DNA from: Pedobacter helvus
GTDB taxonomy: Bacteria; Bacteroidota; Bacteroidia; Sphingobacteriales; Sphingobacteriaceae
NCBI RefSeq assembly: GCF_005925325.1
Contig: NZ_SRMP01000003.1
Location: forward strand, 253,210-317,209
Direction of reading: 5' to 3'
Length of the DNA stretch: 64,000 bases
The notes beneath the pieces were generated by a model. It saw only the letters and a list, made by a program, of their open reading frames with translations. It made no database searches and had not been told where the DNA came from. The translations under genes and the position numbers were made by a program. This document shows, in pieces, positions 7,630 through 16,932 of the stretch (within the stretch, counting starts at the first letter, position 1; the number at the start of each line of letters is the position of its first letter).

Positions 7630-10533
7630 TTAATCTGGATCTACGCGGTAAGTAGTGCCTCTTGCACCAAATTTAGAAAGATTGTAGCTTAAACCAAAAG
7701 AGAAAACCCTGGTAATCACATTGTTTTTAGAATCGATAACTGAATTACCCGACACTTGACGGAATACCATATTCCCTTGGTTGAGTAGGTCGCTTGCACT
7801 AGCCGTTAAACTAAGTGATTTATTTTTCAGAAAATTCTTGCTCAAATTAGCGCCGATCAGCAACGGATTTTGGTTGGCTACAGCATACCCGGTGTTGATT
7901 CGCTTAGAAACTGATATACCAATTCTATAGGTCTTTTTTATAGTTCCATTTCCGCTCAGTGAAAGTGATAAAGTTTGTAAATCTCTATTTACATTTTGTA
8001 GTGCATTGTTAGAGTTTGAACTTTGTGAATAGTTTGCAGATCCATTTAGACTCAAATTTTTCAACCTTAAACGACCATTAAAATTAGAACTAAATGTTCT
8101 GGTGATAAAGAATTGGGTAGTGGTCAACTGACCAGGGTTAAACGTTGGTGGCATAATTCCAGGCATTCCTCCGGTGTTAATCACAATATCTGATGATAAA
8201 CCTGCATAAGCAAAGCTGTTTTGTAAGCTCTGTACATTATTATTGTTTACCTGATTATAGCCCGCTCCAAGTGTTAAATTCCCTTTTTTAAAATTCAAGC
8301 TTCCAGAAATGTTTTGCGAAAAATTTAAGCCACTATTAAAGTAGCGGGTGTTATTAATAAACAACGCTCTATTAGATACGCCTATAGTTCCATTGTAACC
8401 TGCGGTGAAAACATTCTTTTTAATTGGGATACTGATATTATAATTGCCACTCAGGTTATACGTACCATTGGTATTTTCATATCTCGTTTCTTGTTTATAG
8501 CTACCCAAAGTATCAGGTATTATAATTACGTTATTGATAATTTCATTTTGCGTAGTGGAAAAATTAGCCGACGTAAACAACGACGCTCCAGATTTCTCTT
8601 CTATGTAGTTATAGTTGGCATTTAATCGATGGTTAAACGATGGTTTTAAATTTGGGTTTCCAATAACGATATTTTGTAAATTTTGGGTATTACGTATGGG
8701 CTGTAATTGACTAGCAGATGGACTATTGTTATTGCCAGAATAACCTATGCTTAGTGTTTTTCCTTTTTTAAGGGTTTTACTATAGTTTAATGTTGGCGAG
8801 TAATTAAAATTATTGTTGTTGATTTTTTGATTAAGGTTGATGTAATTGTTTCTCAATAGTGTTGGTCTGGCGTTAAACCCGATAGTAAAACGAGTTTTCT
8901 TATTACTTTGATTATAATTTAATCCTATAACTTGCGTAATAAATAACGATTTTAGCTCAGAGCTTAGCGAATCAATGAAGCGATATTCGTTGGTTAAGTT
9001 GCTCAGCACGTCTGTAGCAGATCGGTTAAAAGAATTGGTTAATGATAGCGCATAATTTATACTAAGGTGCTTCATTTTGAAACTATCTGTAGGTTTACTA
9101 ATTGCCATGGAATAGCTAGTACTAAATGCAAAACCCTGTGAGTTGCTTCTATTATCGATATTTCTATTCAACACCGAATCTTTTAAAAGAGATTGGTCTT
9201 GCTGATTGTAGTATAAGGTGTTGGTGCTTACCAGATTATTAGACTTTTGACTTGAAGCATTGAAAGAGAAGTTACCCGATAAGTGATTTCTTTTATCCTT
9301 AAGCCGCTTCGAAAAACTCATGTTACCACTAATATTTGGAGAACTTCCATCGGTTTGATTGATGTTTTTAAAATCTTGTCGGTTAACGCCACTTTGGTTG
9401 TTTAGCGATGCGCTGTTACTGCTGTTATTGTTGAGACTTGCATTGATATAGCCATTTAAATACAGCGCTTTGCTCATGAGGTTAATATCAGAACTAAAGC
9501 TATGGCCTCCATTTTTGGATTTGCCATTACTTTGCGACAAATTGTAATACGTCCCTAAATCACTTAAGGTTTCAACCGCCTGTTCGTTCGTGAAAGCATT
9601 TTTACCTTGATTTGAGCCATAATTAACACTATAACTACCGGTCTTTCCAATTTTATCTCGGTGATTAATGGAGAATGAACCATTCTGACTATCGCCTGCC
9701 CCATTATTTTGGGTAGTGTAATTTAAGCCGAGCCCAGTTTGTTTATCGCCATTCCAAATATTCATTCTATTTTTAGAACCAATTTGATCATTAGAACCGG
9801 CGTTGATTGCCAAATTACCAAACTTCCCTCGGTTCATTCCCGGCTTGGTGACAATGTTGATGAGCTTTTGTGGTTCGCCAATTTTTAAGCCTGTAAAATT
9901 AGCCTGATCACCATAATCATCGATAAGTTGAATCTTTGAAACAATACCTGCTGGTAACGTAGCTATAAATTCCTTTACATCATTGGTGAAGAAATCTTTA
10001 CCATTTACGCGTAGCTTAACCACGTTTTTCCCCATAGATTTCACGTTGTAATCGTCATCCACTTCTATTCCAGAAAACTGCTTAATCAGATCAGCTACGT
10101 TATCTCCATCAAACACCTGATAGGCAGCGGCATTATATTCTACTGTATCTTGCATTATCCTAATGGGATTTGGCTTTGCCTTAACTTCCACTTCCTTTAA
10201 CATATTGCTGGCCATTTTCAATTTGATATCTTCAATATCCAAATGCTTTTTCTTGCCAAAAGTGTAATCTTGCTTAAAATCGTAATAGCCTATTATAGAT
10301 ACGCTTAACGTAAAGCTTTCACTTTTCACCTTGGAAAAGTTGAACTGCCCATCATTATCAGTTTTGGTGCTGATAGTATCTTTTTGGTTAATGAGAAGAA
10401 TGGTAGCATCCGATATGGCTACACCGCTGGTATCGGCGACTTTGCCCACAACCTTCCTGTTAGCTTGCGAAAAGCCATTTAAACTGCCTAATAAGATCGG
10501 CAGAGAGAGCAATAAAATAGATAAAATCCTCAA
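7630..10533 (-). CDS. Outer-membrane beta-barrel family protein with CarboxypepD_reg-like N-terminus
   Basis: The 967-residue protein starts with a signal peptide (RILSILLLSLPILLGSLNGF), then an Ig-like carboxypeptidase-regulatory domain (residues about 27-100: KVVGKVADTSGVAISDATIL). A plug-like region follows (VFDGDNVADLIKQFSGIEVD, VRVNGKDFF-like VKLRVNGKDFF). The remainder is a long Asn/Ser-rich beta barrel of the kind in the OMP beta-barrel family related to TonB-dependent receptors. Ligand unknown. The start codon is TTG: no ATG or GTG lies near the signal peptide. A -7 box match lies 20 bases upstream (10554-10561). Confidence 0.85.
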   Translation of the reverse strand: MRILSILLLSLPILLGSLNGFSQANRKVVGKVADTSGVAISDATILLINQKDTISTKTDNDGQFNFSKVKSESFTLSVSIIGYYDFKQDYTFGKKKHLDIEDIKLKMASNMLKEVEVKAKPNPIRIMQDTVEYNAAAYQVFDGDNVADLIKQFSGIEVDDDYNVKSMGKNVVKLRVNGKDFFTNDVKEFIATLPAGIVSKIQLIDDYGDQANFTGLKIGEPQKLINIVTKPGMNRGKFGNLAINAGSNDQIGSKNRMNIWNGDKQTGLGLNYTTQNNGAGDSQNGSFSINHRDKIGKTGSYSVNYGSNQGKNAFTNEQAVETLSDLGTYYNLSQSNGKSKNGGHSFSSDINLMSKALYLNGYINASLNNNSSNSASLNNQSGVNRQDFKNINQTDGSSPNISGNMSFSKRLKDKRNHLSGNFSFNASSQKSNNLVSTNTLYYNQQDQSLLKDSVLNRNIDNRSNSQGFAFSTSYSMAISKPTDSFKMKHLSINYALSLTNSFNRSATDVLSNLTNEYRFIDSLSSELKSLFITQVIGLNYNQSNKKTRFTIGFNARPTLLRNNYINLNQKINNNNFNYSPTLNYSKTLKKGKTLSIGYSGNNNSPSASQLQPIRNTQNLQNIVIGNPNLKPSFNHRLNANYNYIEEKSGASLFTSANFSTTQNEIINNVIIIPDTLGSYKQETRYENTNGTYNLSGNYNISIPIKKNVFTAGYNGTIGVSNRALFINNTRYFNSGLNFSQNISGSLNFKKGNLTLGAGYNQVNNNNVQSLQNSFAYAGLSSDIVINTGGMPGIMPPTFNPGQLTTTQFFITRTFSSNFNGRLRLKNLSLNGSANYSQSSNSNNALQNVNRDLQTLSLSLSGNGTIKKTYRIGISVSKRINTGYAVANQNPLLIGANLSKNFLKNKSLSLTASASDLLNQGNMVFRQVSGNSVIDSKNNVITRVFSFGLSYNLSKFGARGTTYRVDPD

Positions 10534-10553
10534 TAGATTTGGTGTTGCTAAAA

Positions 10554-10561
10554 CAAACTTA
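10554..10561 (-). promoter_or_regulatory. Candidate -7 box for the beta-barrel/M28/thioredoxin operon
   Basis: Read on the minus strand the bases are TAAGTTTG, an exact TAnnTTTG match, 20 bases before the TTG start at 10533. A normal short leader would result. A convincing -33 element was not found. Confidence 0.4.
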
Positions 10562-10666
10562 ATATTTAGTTGTCAAGCTTTTTCGTTTTAACAAAACTTT
10601 AACGAAATAACTTTATGTTTTAGATGCTGATTTGAAGAAATTCCATAATGTGCTAAACACAAAAAA

Positions 10667-10733
10667 TCGCCATTGCGATTGAAGAAACCTGTTGCTTAGA
10701 CAATCGGTAGTTTCTCCGAAATCGCAATGGCGA
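10667..10733. repeat. Palindromic CATTGCGA-type repeat (long hairpin)
   Basis: Arms TCGCCATTGCGATT (10667-10680) and AATCGCAATGGCGA (10720-10733) are perfect reverse complements. A second pairing AGAAAC (10683-10688) with GTTTCT (10710-10715) lies inside. The arm word CATTGCGA recurs in the nested repeat at 12926-13056. It lies between two minus-strand transcription units, so it could end the DUF4397 transcript, but it has no T-tract. Confidence 0.65.
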
Positions 10734-10759
10734 CGAAGTTTTATTTGTGTGGAGGAGTA

Positions 10760-11476
10760 TTAATTTGCTTTGCTATGAACAAACATTTTAGCAGAGAAGC
10801 CAGTGTCGCCAGTATTGGCTTTCAAACCTTTTGCATAAACGGTATAAATTTTTCCTTCTTCTAACTTAACGCCAGTAATTGTAGTTTCAACTACTCCACT
10901 AGTTGCGTTTTTGATGTTAAGCGTTACATTATCTGCAACATCAACGGCATCGAAAGTGCTAAATTCTTTAAAAGCTTTATTAGTAGACAAGTCAGTAGCT
11001 GCGCCATTTACATTTAAACTTAAAGCTCCACCATCTGGACTTAGGTTTACAAAACGGATTTTTGCTTTTCCGGTAGCTGGTTGTTCTAAATTATCTTCAA
11101 GCATTAATAATTCGATGTTTTCTAATTTGTTAACTACAAAAAGCGAGTAACCAGCTTGTGGTTTAAGTGTATGCTGTAAGCTTTTTAACGAAGTTTGGCT
11201 ATTTTTTTTGGTTACGTTAAAAACATTGTTGCCGGCATAAACGCTTAGGTAGCCAATTTTATTCCCAAATTCGAAATCTACATTTTGGTTTATTCTGCTG
11301 TTAGCTACATAAACATCCAACAATTCTGTAGTTGGCGATGCTTGGATTACGTTTAATCCAGATACTTGAATTGGCTCGTAGTTTCCATCCATTTTTGAAC
11401 AAGAAACTAAACCTAGTGAAAACACTGAGAACGTCAACGCTGCAGCGATAGCTTTGTGTTTTAAAAAAAATCTCAT
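10760..11476 (-). CDS. DUF4397-domain lipoprotein
   Basis: The 238-residue protein has a lipoprotein signal peptide ending in the lipobox LVSC (Cys26). The mature part holds a DUF4397 pattern: GLNVIQASPTTELLDVYV, an AKIRFVNLSPDGGALSLNVN strand pair, and a closing VKLEEGKIYTVYAKGL. DUF4397 proteins are beta-rich surface or periplasmic proteins of unknown role in Bacteroidota. The frame is open to 11500, but the ATG at 11476 puts the signal peptide at the N-terminus. It stands alone, with long spacers on both sides. Confidence 0.82.
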   Translation of the reverse strand: MRFFLKHKAIAAALTFSVFSLGLVSCSKMDGNYEPIQVSGLNVIQASPTTELLDVYVANSRINQNVDFEFGNKIGYLSVYAGNNVFNVTKKNSQTSLKSLQHTLKPQAGYSLFVVNKLENIELLMLEDNLEQPATGKAKIRFVNLSPDGGALSLNVNGAATDLSTNKAFKEFSTFDAVDVADNVTLNIKNATSGVVETTITGVKLEEGKIYTVYAKGLKANTGDTGFSAKMFVHSKAN

Positions 11477-11592
11477 GATGATATAAAAAATATTAAACAA
11501 TACGGCACATTGCCATTAACTCACCACACCTATACGTAGGCTGAATTAAGAACGCTACAGTTTTATGAATATTTTTTATTTACGACTGATTT

Positions 11593-12822
11593 TTAGTTAG
11601 TTGCTTTTGTTTTCCGAAGTTCGATAACCGTAATTTCTGGCCAAATGCCTACTCTTCCAGAAAAACCGATGAAGCCAAATCCTCGGTTTACGTTGAGATA
11701 TCTGCGGTTTTCCTTTTTTATGCCCGCCCAATGCTTGTAACGGAATTGAACTGGGCTCCATTTTAAACCAAAGGCTTCGAAACCAAACTGCATGCCGTGG
11801 GTATGCCCAGCAAGGCTAAGTTGTATTTTTGAGGGATGATTTTTCACTTGCGCCTCCCAATGACTGGGATCGTGAGAAAGTAAGATTTTGAATTCATCTT
11901 TTGTGGTGCCTTGTAGTGCTTTTTCCAAATCGCCACGTTCTCCAAAACCTAAACCCCAGTTTTCTATCCCAGCTAGAATGATTTTTTGACCATTTTTTTC
12001 AAGCGTGACATGCTCGTCCAACAACAGTCTAAATCCAATTTCGGCATGGTACTTTTTAAGTTGCTGCAAATTTTCCCTTTTTGAAATATCACTTTCCCAC
12101 TTCACATAATCGCCATAGTCGTGGTTACCCAGTACAGAAAACTGACCGAAAGGTGCTTTAATTTGCGAGAAGTGATTGATGTAGGGTTTCACCTCTTCGG
12201 CTTTGTTGTTTACTAAATCTCCTGTAAAGACAAATAAATCTGCCTGTTGGCGATTAATCAAATCAATTCCTTTCTGTACCGCTTTTGGGTTGTTCAAGCT
12301 TCCTGCATGGACATCAGAAATTTGTGTGAGTTTAAAACCATCAAAAGCATCGGGAAGATCATCGAAATATAAAGTGTGCCTAATTACCCGATAAGCATAC
12401 TTGCCTTTGAAAATTCCATAAACAAAAGCAATAATGATTAATGAAGCCAATAAAATCCCGATGTAAACTCCAATTATTGGTCTTTCGGGGTAAACGAAGT
12501 TACTTTGAGTAATGTAGTTTACTCCTGCTAAGCCCAATCTATAGATATCTGTAATTACTTCTGCCAGTACAAAAACCAACAGCGAAACAAAATATACTAG
12601 TAAAGCATGTGCACTGATTTTAAACAATGAGCTTGGCCCATCTACACTCAACCTCGTTAAGCTAAATGAAAACAGGGCTAAAAGTGTTAGGGGAAAAATC
12701 CACAACCAAGGCAGCAAGGCGCTAGAAATAAGTGGAGCTAAAGCGGTCAAAGCATATCCGTTAATCAACAGAAATACCAATGCGAATATGAAGATTGGTA
12801 CAAATGGAATTTTTCTTCTCAT
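11593..12822 (-). CDS. Membrane-anchored metallophosphoesterase
   Basis: The 409-residue protein has several N-terminal membrane segments (residues about 8-30, 36-57, 70-92 and 115-137) and a calcineurin-like phosphoesterase domain. Metal-binding motifs appear in order: QISDVHAG (Asp170, His172), FTGDLVNN (Asp202), LGNHDYGD (Asn233, His234), a later LLSHDPSHW and GHTHG. Related proteins such as YaeI/YkuE act on phosphorylated envelope substrates, but the substrate here is unknown. No operon partners are close. A repeat-rich spacer separates it from htpG. Confidence 0.88.
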   Translation of the reverse strand: MRRKIPFVPIFIFALVFLLINGYALTALAPLISSALLPWLWIFPLTLLALFSFSLTRLSVDGPSSLFKISAHALLVYFVSLLVFVLAEVITDIYRLGLAGVNYITQSNFVYPERPIIGVYIGILLASLIIIAFVYGIFKGKYAYRVIRHTLYFDDLPDAFDGFKLTQISDVHAGSLNNPKAVQKGIDLINRQQADLFVFTGDLVNNKAEEVKPYINHFSQIKAPFGQFSVLGNHDYGDYVKWESDISKRENLQQLKKYHAEIGFRLLLDEHVTLEKNGQKIILAGIENWGLGFGERGDLEKALQGTTKDEFKILLSHDPSHWEAQVKNHPSKIQLSLAGHTHGMQFGFEAFGLKWSPVQFRYKHWAGIKKENRRYLNVNRGFGFIGFSGRVGIWPEITVIELRKTKATN

Positions 12823-12925
12823 GTTTTTAAATTTTGAACCACCTTAAACATCTAAGTAAACCTTAGGAAATGACTTTATACTTAAATGAGCTTAGGTGTC
12901 TAAGATGGTAAACATATATATAAAA

Positions 12926-13056
12926 ATTGCGAGGTTCGAAACATTTCTTGTTCCTGTCATTCTGAGCAAAGCGAAGAACTGAAAGTAACATTCACTAACA
13001 GATTCCTCCTAACGTCGGAATGACAGAACGCTTAAGATTGCTTCGTGCCTCGCAAT
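12926..13056. repeat. Nested palindromic repeats (CATTGCGAGG outside, TGTCATTC inside)
   Basis: Outer arms ATTGCGAGG (12926-12934) and CCTCGCAAT (13048-13056) are reverse complements, as are inner arms TGTCATTC (12955-12962) and GAATGACA (13018-13025). The outer sequence resembles the repeat at 10667-10733. The arrangement looks like one short palindromic element inserted into another. Confidence 0.6.
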
Positions 13057-13069
13057 GACGATATATTGA

Positions 13070-13160
13070 TACCCCTCTCTGCCTTCGGCATCTATCCCTA
13101 AGGAGAAAATTAGAATGTGCATTTCCCTCTCCTTTTAAAGGAGGGGGTTAGGGTGAGGTT
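13070..13160. repeat. CCCTAAGG/CCTTTTAAAGG palindromic elements next to the htpG stop
   Basis: ACCCCTCTCTGCCTTCGGCA continues to TCCCTAAGGAG, matching the element at 6108-6149. It is followed by CTCTCCTTTTAAAGGAG and GGGTTAGGGTGAGG ending at the htpG stop codon (13161-13163). Read on the minus strand it starts directly after the stop and may act in 3' end formation. Confidence 0.6.
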
Positions 13161-15044
13161 TTAAATCAACTCAACGCTGCGGCTCACAAATGCCGTTAAT
13201 TCTGCACCAGTTAACATACCTTGAGATAACAACGCTAAATCAACAGCTTGTTTTGCAAATTTGCTTTGTTCTTCTTCTCCGGCAGCTAAAATTTTGCTTA
13301 CCAACTTATGATTTCCGTTGATGGCTACTTTGTAACTATCTGGCATGCTACCATAGAAACTCATTCCACCGCCCATTTTAGCCATGTCTTTCATTCTACG
13401 CATAAATTCGTCCATTGTGATGGTAACAGGCGCATCGTCTGGATTTAATCCCACAACTTCTACCGTATATCCTGGTTTAGTAATCGCTTTCTCGAAAATA
13501 CCTTTAACCGTAGTAGATTGCTCTTCGCTCAACACCGACTCCAATTTCTCATCTTTTTCGATCAATTGGTTCGCCACCGAAGCATCCACACGTTTCAATA
13601 AAGTTTTCTCTAACTTTTGTTCTAAACTACTCACAAAGTGACTATCAATAGCAGAATTCATCACCAACACATCGTAACCTTTTTTCTCAGCAGCTTGGAT
13701 AAAACCATCTTGTTTATCTAAATCTGTAGCGTATAAATAAACAACGTTACCGTTTTTATCGGTCTGTACAGCACTTACTTTTTCTTTGTACTCTTCGAAA
13801 GTGAAAGCCTCTTTTTTAGTGTTAGTTAACAAAGCAAAATCTTTCGCTTTATCGTAGAATTTCTCCTCGCTAATCATTCCGTATTTCACGAACAAACCAA
13901 TATCGCTCCATTTCTCTTCAAAACCTTTACGGTCTGCTTTAAACAGTTCACTTAGTTTATCCGCTACTTTTTTGGTGATGTAGTTGTTGATTTTTTTCAC
14001 ATTACCATCAGCTTGCAAGAAACTTCTAGAAACGTTCAAAGGAATATCCGGACTATCAATTACACCGTGTAACAACATCAAGAACTCAGGAACAATATCC
14101 TTCACCTCATCAGTAATAAATACCTGGCGAGAGAACAACTTGATCTTGTTGCGCTGCATGTCGAAATCTTCTTTCACCTTAGGGAAATATAGAACTCCCG
14201 TTAGGTTAAAAGGATAATCAACATTTAAGTGGATCCAGAACAAAGGATCATCAGAGAACGGATACAACTGCTTGTAAAAATCCAAATAATCAGCGTCTGA
14301 CAAATCTGCAGGTGCTTTAGTCCAAATTGGGTTGGTTGTATTTACAATATTATCAACCTCAACCGATGTATATTTTGGTTTACCTTCTTCGTCAACGCCA
14401 TCTTCTACGCTTTCAGTTTTTTTACCAAATTTGATCGGTACAGGTAAAAATTTAGCGTATTTATCTAAAATCTCTTGTAGCTTGTGCTCACTTAAAAATT
14501 CTTCGCTTTCTGCATTTACATGTAAAACGATATCTGTACCACGGGTAGTTCTAGATCCTTCCGAAATCTCGAAAGAAGTACTACCGTCGCAAGTCCATTT
14601 TGCTGGTTCAGCTCCATCTTGGTACGATAAAGTATTAATCTCCACTAAATCGGCCACCATAAATGCAGAGTAGAAACCCAAACCGAATTTACCGATGATC
14701 TCGTTAGCGTCTTTCGCATCTTTAAACTTTTCAACAAACTCACTAGCACCAGAGAAAGCCACTTGGTTAATGTATTTCTTGATTTCTTCGGCGGTCATTC
14801 CCAAACCATTGTCACTAATCGTAATGGTTTTTGCTTTCTCATCTAGCTTCACCTCTACTAAAGGTTCACCCACCTCGCCGTTAAACTGACCAAGAGCGCC
14901 TAAGCGTTTAATCTTTTGCACCGCGTCAACCGCATTAGAAACTAATTCCCTTAAAAAGATCTCATTGTCCGAATACAGGAATTTCTTGATGATTGGGAAA
15001 ATGTTTTCTGTGTGTATGGAAATACTTCCTTTTTCTGTTGTCAT
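13161..15044 (-). CDS. htpG: Molecular chaperone HtpG (Hsp90)
   Basis: HtpG is the cytoplasmic bacterial Hsp90, an ATP-driven dimeric chaperone. The 627-residue product shows the GHKL ATPase start with NEIFLRELVSNAVDA (catalytic Glu, Asn), DNGLGM, GKFGLGFYSAFMVAD and a GTDIVLH block. The middle domain (FWIHLNVDYPFNLTGVLYFP, NVSRSFLQ) and C-terminal dimerisation domain follow. Length is normal for the family. It has its own 257-base upstream spacer and a repeat directly after the stop, so it is probably monocistronic. No CIRCE or other known heat-shock operator was recognised upstream. Confidence 0.97.
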   Translation of the reverse strand: MTTEKGSISIHTENIFPIIKKFLYSDNEIFLRELVSNAVDAVQKIKRLGALGQFNGEVGEPLVEVKLDEKAKTITISDNGLGMTAEEIKKYINQVAFSGASEFVEKFKDAKDANEIIGKFGLGFYSAFMVADLVEINTLSYQDGAEPAKWTCDGSTSFEISEGSRTTRGTDIVLHVNAESEEFLSEHKLQEILDKYAKFLPVPIKFGKKTESVEDGVDEEGKPKYTSVEVDNIVNTTNPIWTKAPADLSDADYLDFYKQLYPFSDDPLFWIHLNVDYPFNLTGVLYFPKVKEDFDMQRNKIKLFSRQVFITDEVKDIVPEFLMLLHGVIDSPDIPLNVSRSFLQADGNVKKINNYITKKVADKLSELFKADRKGFEEKWSDIGLFVKYGMISEEKFYDKAKDFALLTNTKKEAFTFEEYKEKVSAVQTDKNGNVVYLYATDLDKQDGFIQAAEKKGYDVLVMNSAIDSHFVSSLEQKLEKTLLKRVDASVANQLIEKDEKLESVLSEEQSTTVKGIFEKAITKPGYTVEVVGLNPDDAPVTITMDEFMRRMKDMAKMGGGMSFYGSMPDSYKVAINGNHKLVSKILAAGEEEQSKFAKQAVDLALLSQGMLTGAELTAFVSRSVELI

Positions 15045-15301
15045 ATCTTAATCTAAATTTTTGCTTATACGCTTGTTTATCAAGCCTTGTTCCAAAACAA
15101 ATTTTAGGTCAAAATGACAGGTACCCTCACTCTTGGGGTTACTACAATAAAATATTTAATTGATGATGAGCAAAGCAAAATCCAATTTTCATCGGTCACG
15201 ATAGTCCCGCTTTCTCTCCAAGTCCGCACTCGTTACACTCGCTTACGGGCTTTCCGTTCAATCGGGTTTAAAGAACAAAATACGAGCAAAAATTTTTCGG
15301 T
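15045..15301. other. Intergenic region between YifB-like gene and htpG
   Basis: No gene is seen. The stretch contains the inverted copy of the TAAACCCG...GGGACTAT repeat (15201-15270). The region adjoining 15044 should hold the htpG promoter, but I found no exact TAnnTTTG box there. Confidence 0.5.
15201..15270 (-). repeat. Dispersed intergenic repeat, copy 2
   Basis: Read on the minus strand it starts TAAACCCGATTG and ends AAAGCGGGACTAT, the same ends as the element at 1315-1398. The middle differs in length and sequence but has similar GCGAGTG and ACGAGTGCG words. Confidence 0.55.
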
Positions 15302-16840
15302 CTATCCAGCCCAACTTTCCCTATCTAAACTTCTGTAATGAATAGCTTCCGCTAAATGTTCGATTTCTATTTTTTCGCTACCAGCTAAATCGGCAATAGT
15401 ACGTGCAACTTTTAAGATGCGATCGTAAGCTCGGGCAGACAAACCTAACTTTTCCATGGCCTGCTTAATCAATCCTCTACCAACTTCATCAATCTCGCAG
15501 ATTTTCCTAACCATGTTTGCACTCATTTGCGCATTCGAATGCACACCTTCCAGTGCCGAAAAGCGGTGGTCTTGTATCTCCCTTGCCTTAATTACCCGTT
15601 CTCTAATTAGCGTGCTTTTTTCCGCAGGGCGGGATGAAGACAACTCCGAGAAGTTAACAGGGGTAACTTCCACATGTAGATCAATTCGATCCAACAATGG
15701 CCCAGAGATTTTGCTTAAATATTTCTGCACTACACCTGGTCCGCAAACACATTCCTTTTCGGGGTGGTTGTAAAAACCGCAAGGGCATGGGTTCATAGAA
15801 GCAACCAACATAAAGCTGGCAGGATATTCTACCGAAAACCGAGCTCTGGAAATAGTCACTTTTCTGTCTTCCAAAGGTTGACGCATTACTTCTAAAACCG
15901 TTCGTTTAAATTCTGGCAATTCATCCAAAAACAACACGCCATTGTGCGCCAAGGAAATTTCTCCAGGCTGCGGGTTCATTCCACCACCTACAAGGGCAAC
16001 ATCTGAAATAGTGTGATGGGGATCTCGATAAGGCCTCTCCGTCATTAAAGCATTGCTTGCAGGCAACCGACCAGCTACAGAATAAATCTTCGTACTCTCC
16101 AAAGCTTCGTGCAAATTTAGAGGAGGTAAAATGGTAGGCAATCGCTTTGCTAGCATAGTTTTACCAGCGCCGGGCGGACCAATCAATATCACATTATGAC
16201 CACCCGCTGCCGCAATTTCCAAAGCTCTTTTAATATTCTCTTGCCCTTTTACGTCAGAAAAATCTTGCTCGTAACTGTTAATCTGCTTGTAAAACTCTTG
16301 TCTAGTATCTATCCTTATGGTTTGCGGCTGTTCCTTACCGGTGAAAAAATTGATGACATCCAACAAACTTTCCATGCCATAAACATCCACATCGTTAACG
16401 ATGGCTGCTTCCCTAGCATTTACACTTGGCAATATTAGCCCTGTAAAACCTTCCGTTCTAGCTTGAATTGCAATGGGTAGTGCGCCTTTAATACTCTGTA
16501 GACCGCCATCAAGCGATAGTTCTCCCATGATGACATATTTCTCCAATTTTTCACCATCGATTTGACCCGACGCTGCTAGTATGCCCACGGCAATAGGCAA
16601 ATCGTAAGCAGATCCCTCTTTCCTAATATCGGCAGGAGCTAAATTTACCAATATCTTTTGGCGAGGCATATGATATCCCGCAACGCGGATGGCACTTTCT
16701 ACTCGGTGCAGACTTTCTTTGACAGCATTATCAGGTAAACCTACCATGTAATATTTACTGCCGGCACCCACACTTACTTCAATGGTGATGGTAATAGCGT
16801 CTACTCCGTAAACGGCGCTTCCATAGGTTTTTACAAGCAT
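15302..16840 (-). CDS. YifB/ComM family Mg-chelatase-like AAA ATPase
   Basis: The 512-residue protein has an N-terminal ChlI/Lon-like domain ([19 protein letters not shown]), a central AAA module with Walker A GPPGAGKT near residue 220, Walker [11 protein letters not shown], and a C-terminal Mg-chelatase helical domain ([20 protein letters not shown]). A Cys cluster [16 protein letters not shown], typical of the family, lies between. In naturally competent bacteria ComM is a hexameric branch-migration helicase that aids integration of donor DNA. Whether this species is competent is not shown. It follows pfkA, but a terminator separates them, so it likely has its own promoter. Confidence 0.93.
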   Translation of the reverse strand: MLVKTYGSAVYGVDAITITIEVSVGAGSKYYMVGLPDNAVKESLHRVESAIRVAGYHMPRQKILVNLAPADIRKEGSAYDLPIAVGILAASGQIDGEKLEKYVIMGELSLDGGLQSIKGALPIAIQARTEGFTGLILPSVNAREAAIVNDVDVYGMESLLDVINFFTGKEQPQTIRIDTRQEFYKQINSYEQDFSDVKGQENIKRALEIAAAGGHNVILIGPPGAGKTMLAKRLPTILPPLNLHEALESTKIYSVAGRLPASNALMTERPYRDPHHTISDVALVGGGMNPQPGEISLAHNGVLFLDELPEFKRTVLEVMRQPLEDRKVTISRARFSVEYPASFMLVASMNPCPCGFYNHPEKECVCGPGVVQKYLSKISGPLLDRIDLHVEVTPVNFSELSSSRPAEKSTLIRERVIKAREIQDHRFSALEGVHSNAQMSANMVRKICEIDEVGRGLIKQAMEKLGLSARAYDRILKVARTIADLAGSEKIEIEHLAEAIHYRSLDRESWAG

Positions 16841-16882
16841 AGATAGATGTTTTTCAACTTCAAGTTATGAAATTTCGGCCAA

Positions 16883-16912
16883 CAAAAAAAGCCAGTGCAT
16901 CAACACTGGCTT
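16883..16912 (-). terminator. Rho-independent terminator of pfkA
   Basis: On the minus strand the hairpin is AAGCCAGTG, loop TTGATG, CACTGGCTT, running into a T-tract. It lies just after the pfkA stop and before the YifB-like gene. Confidence 0.85.
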
Positions 16913-16932
16913 TCTATCTTAAAGATTATTCC

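Larger units (their letters stand above)
12823..13160. other. Repeat-filled intergenic region, no gene
   Basis: These 338 bases contain no credible ORF. They hold a degenerate CTTAGGTGTCT stretch (12891-12901, inverted match at 30341-30351), the nested hairpin 12926-13056 and a CCCTCTCTGCC...AAGGAG element with a second TCCTTTTAAAGGA palindrome ending next to the htpG stop. Confidence 0.7.

Noticed and set aside
13384..14889. Open frames on the plus strand opposite htpG
   Set aside because: Shadows of a strongly conserved gene; no recognisable product.
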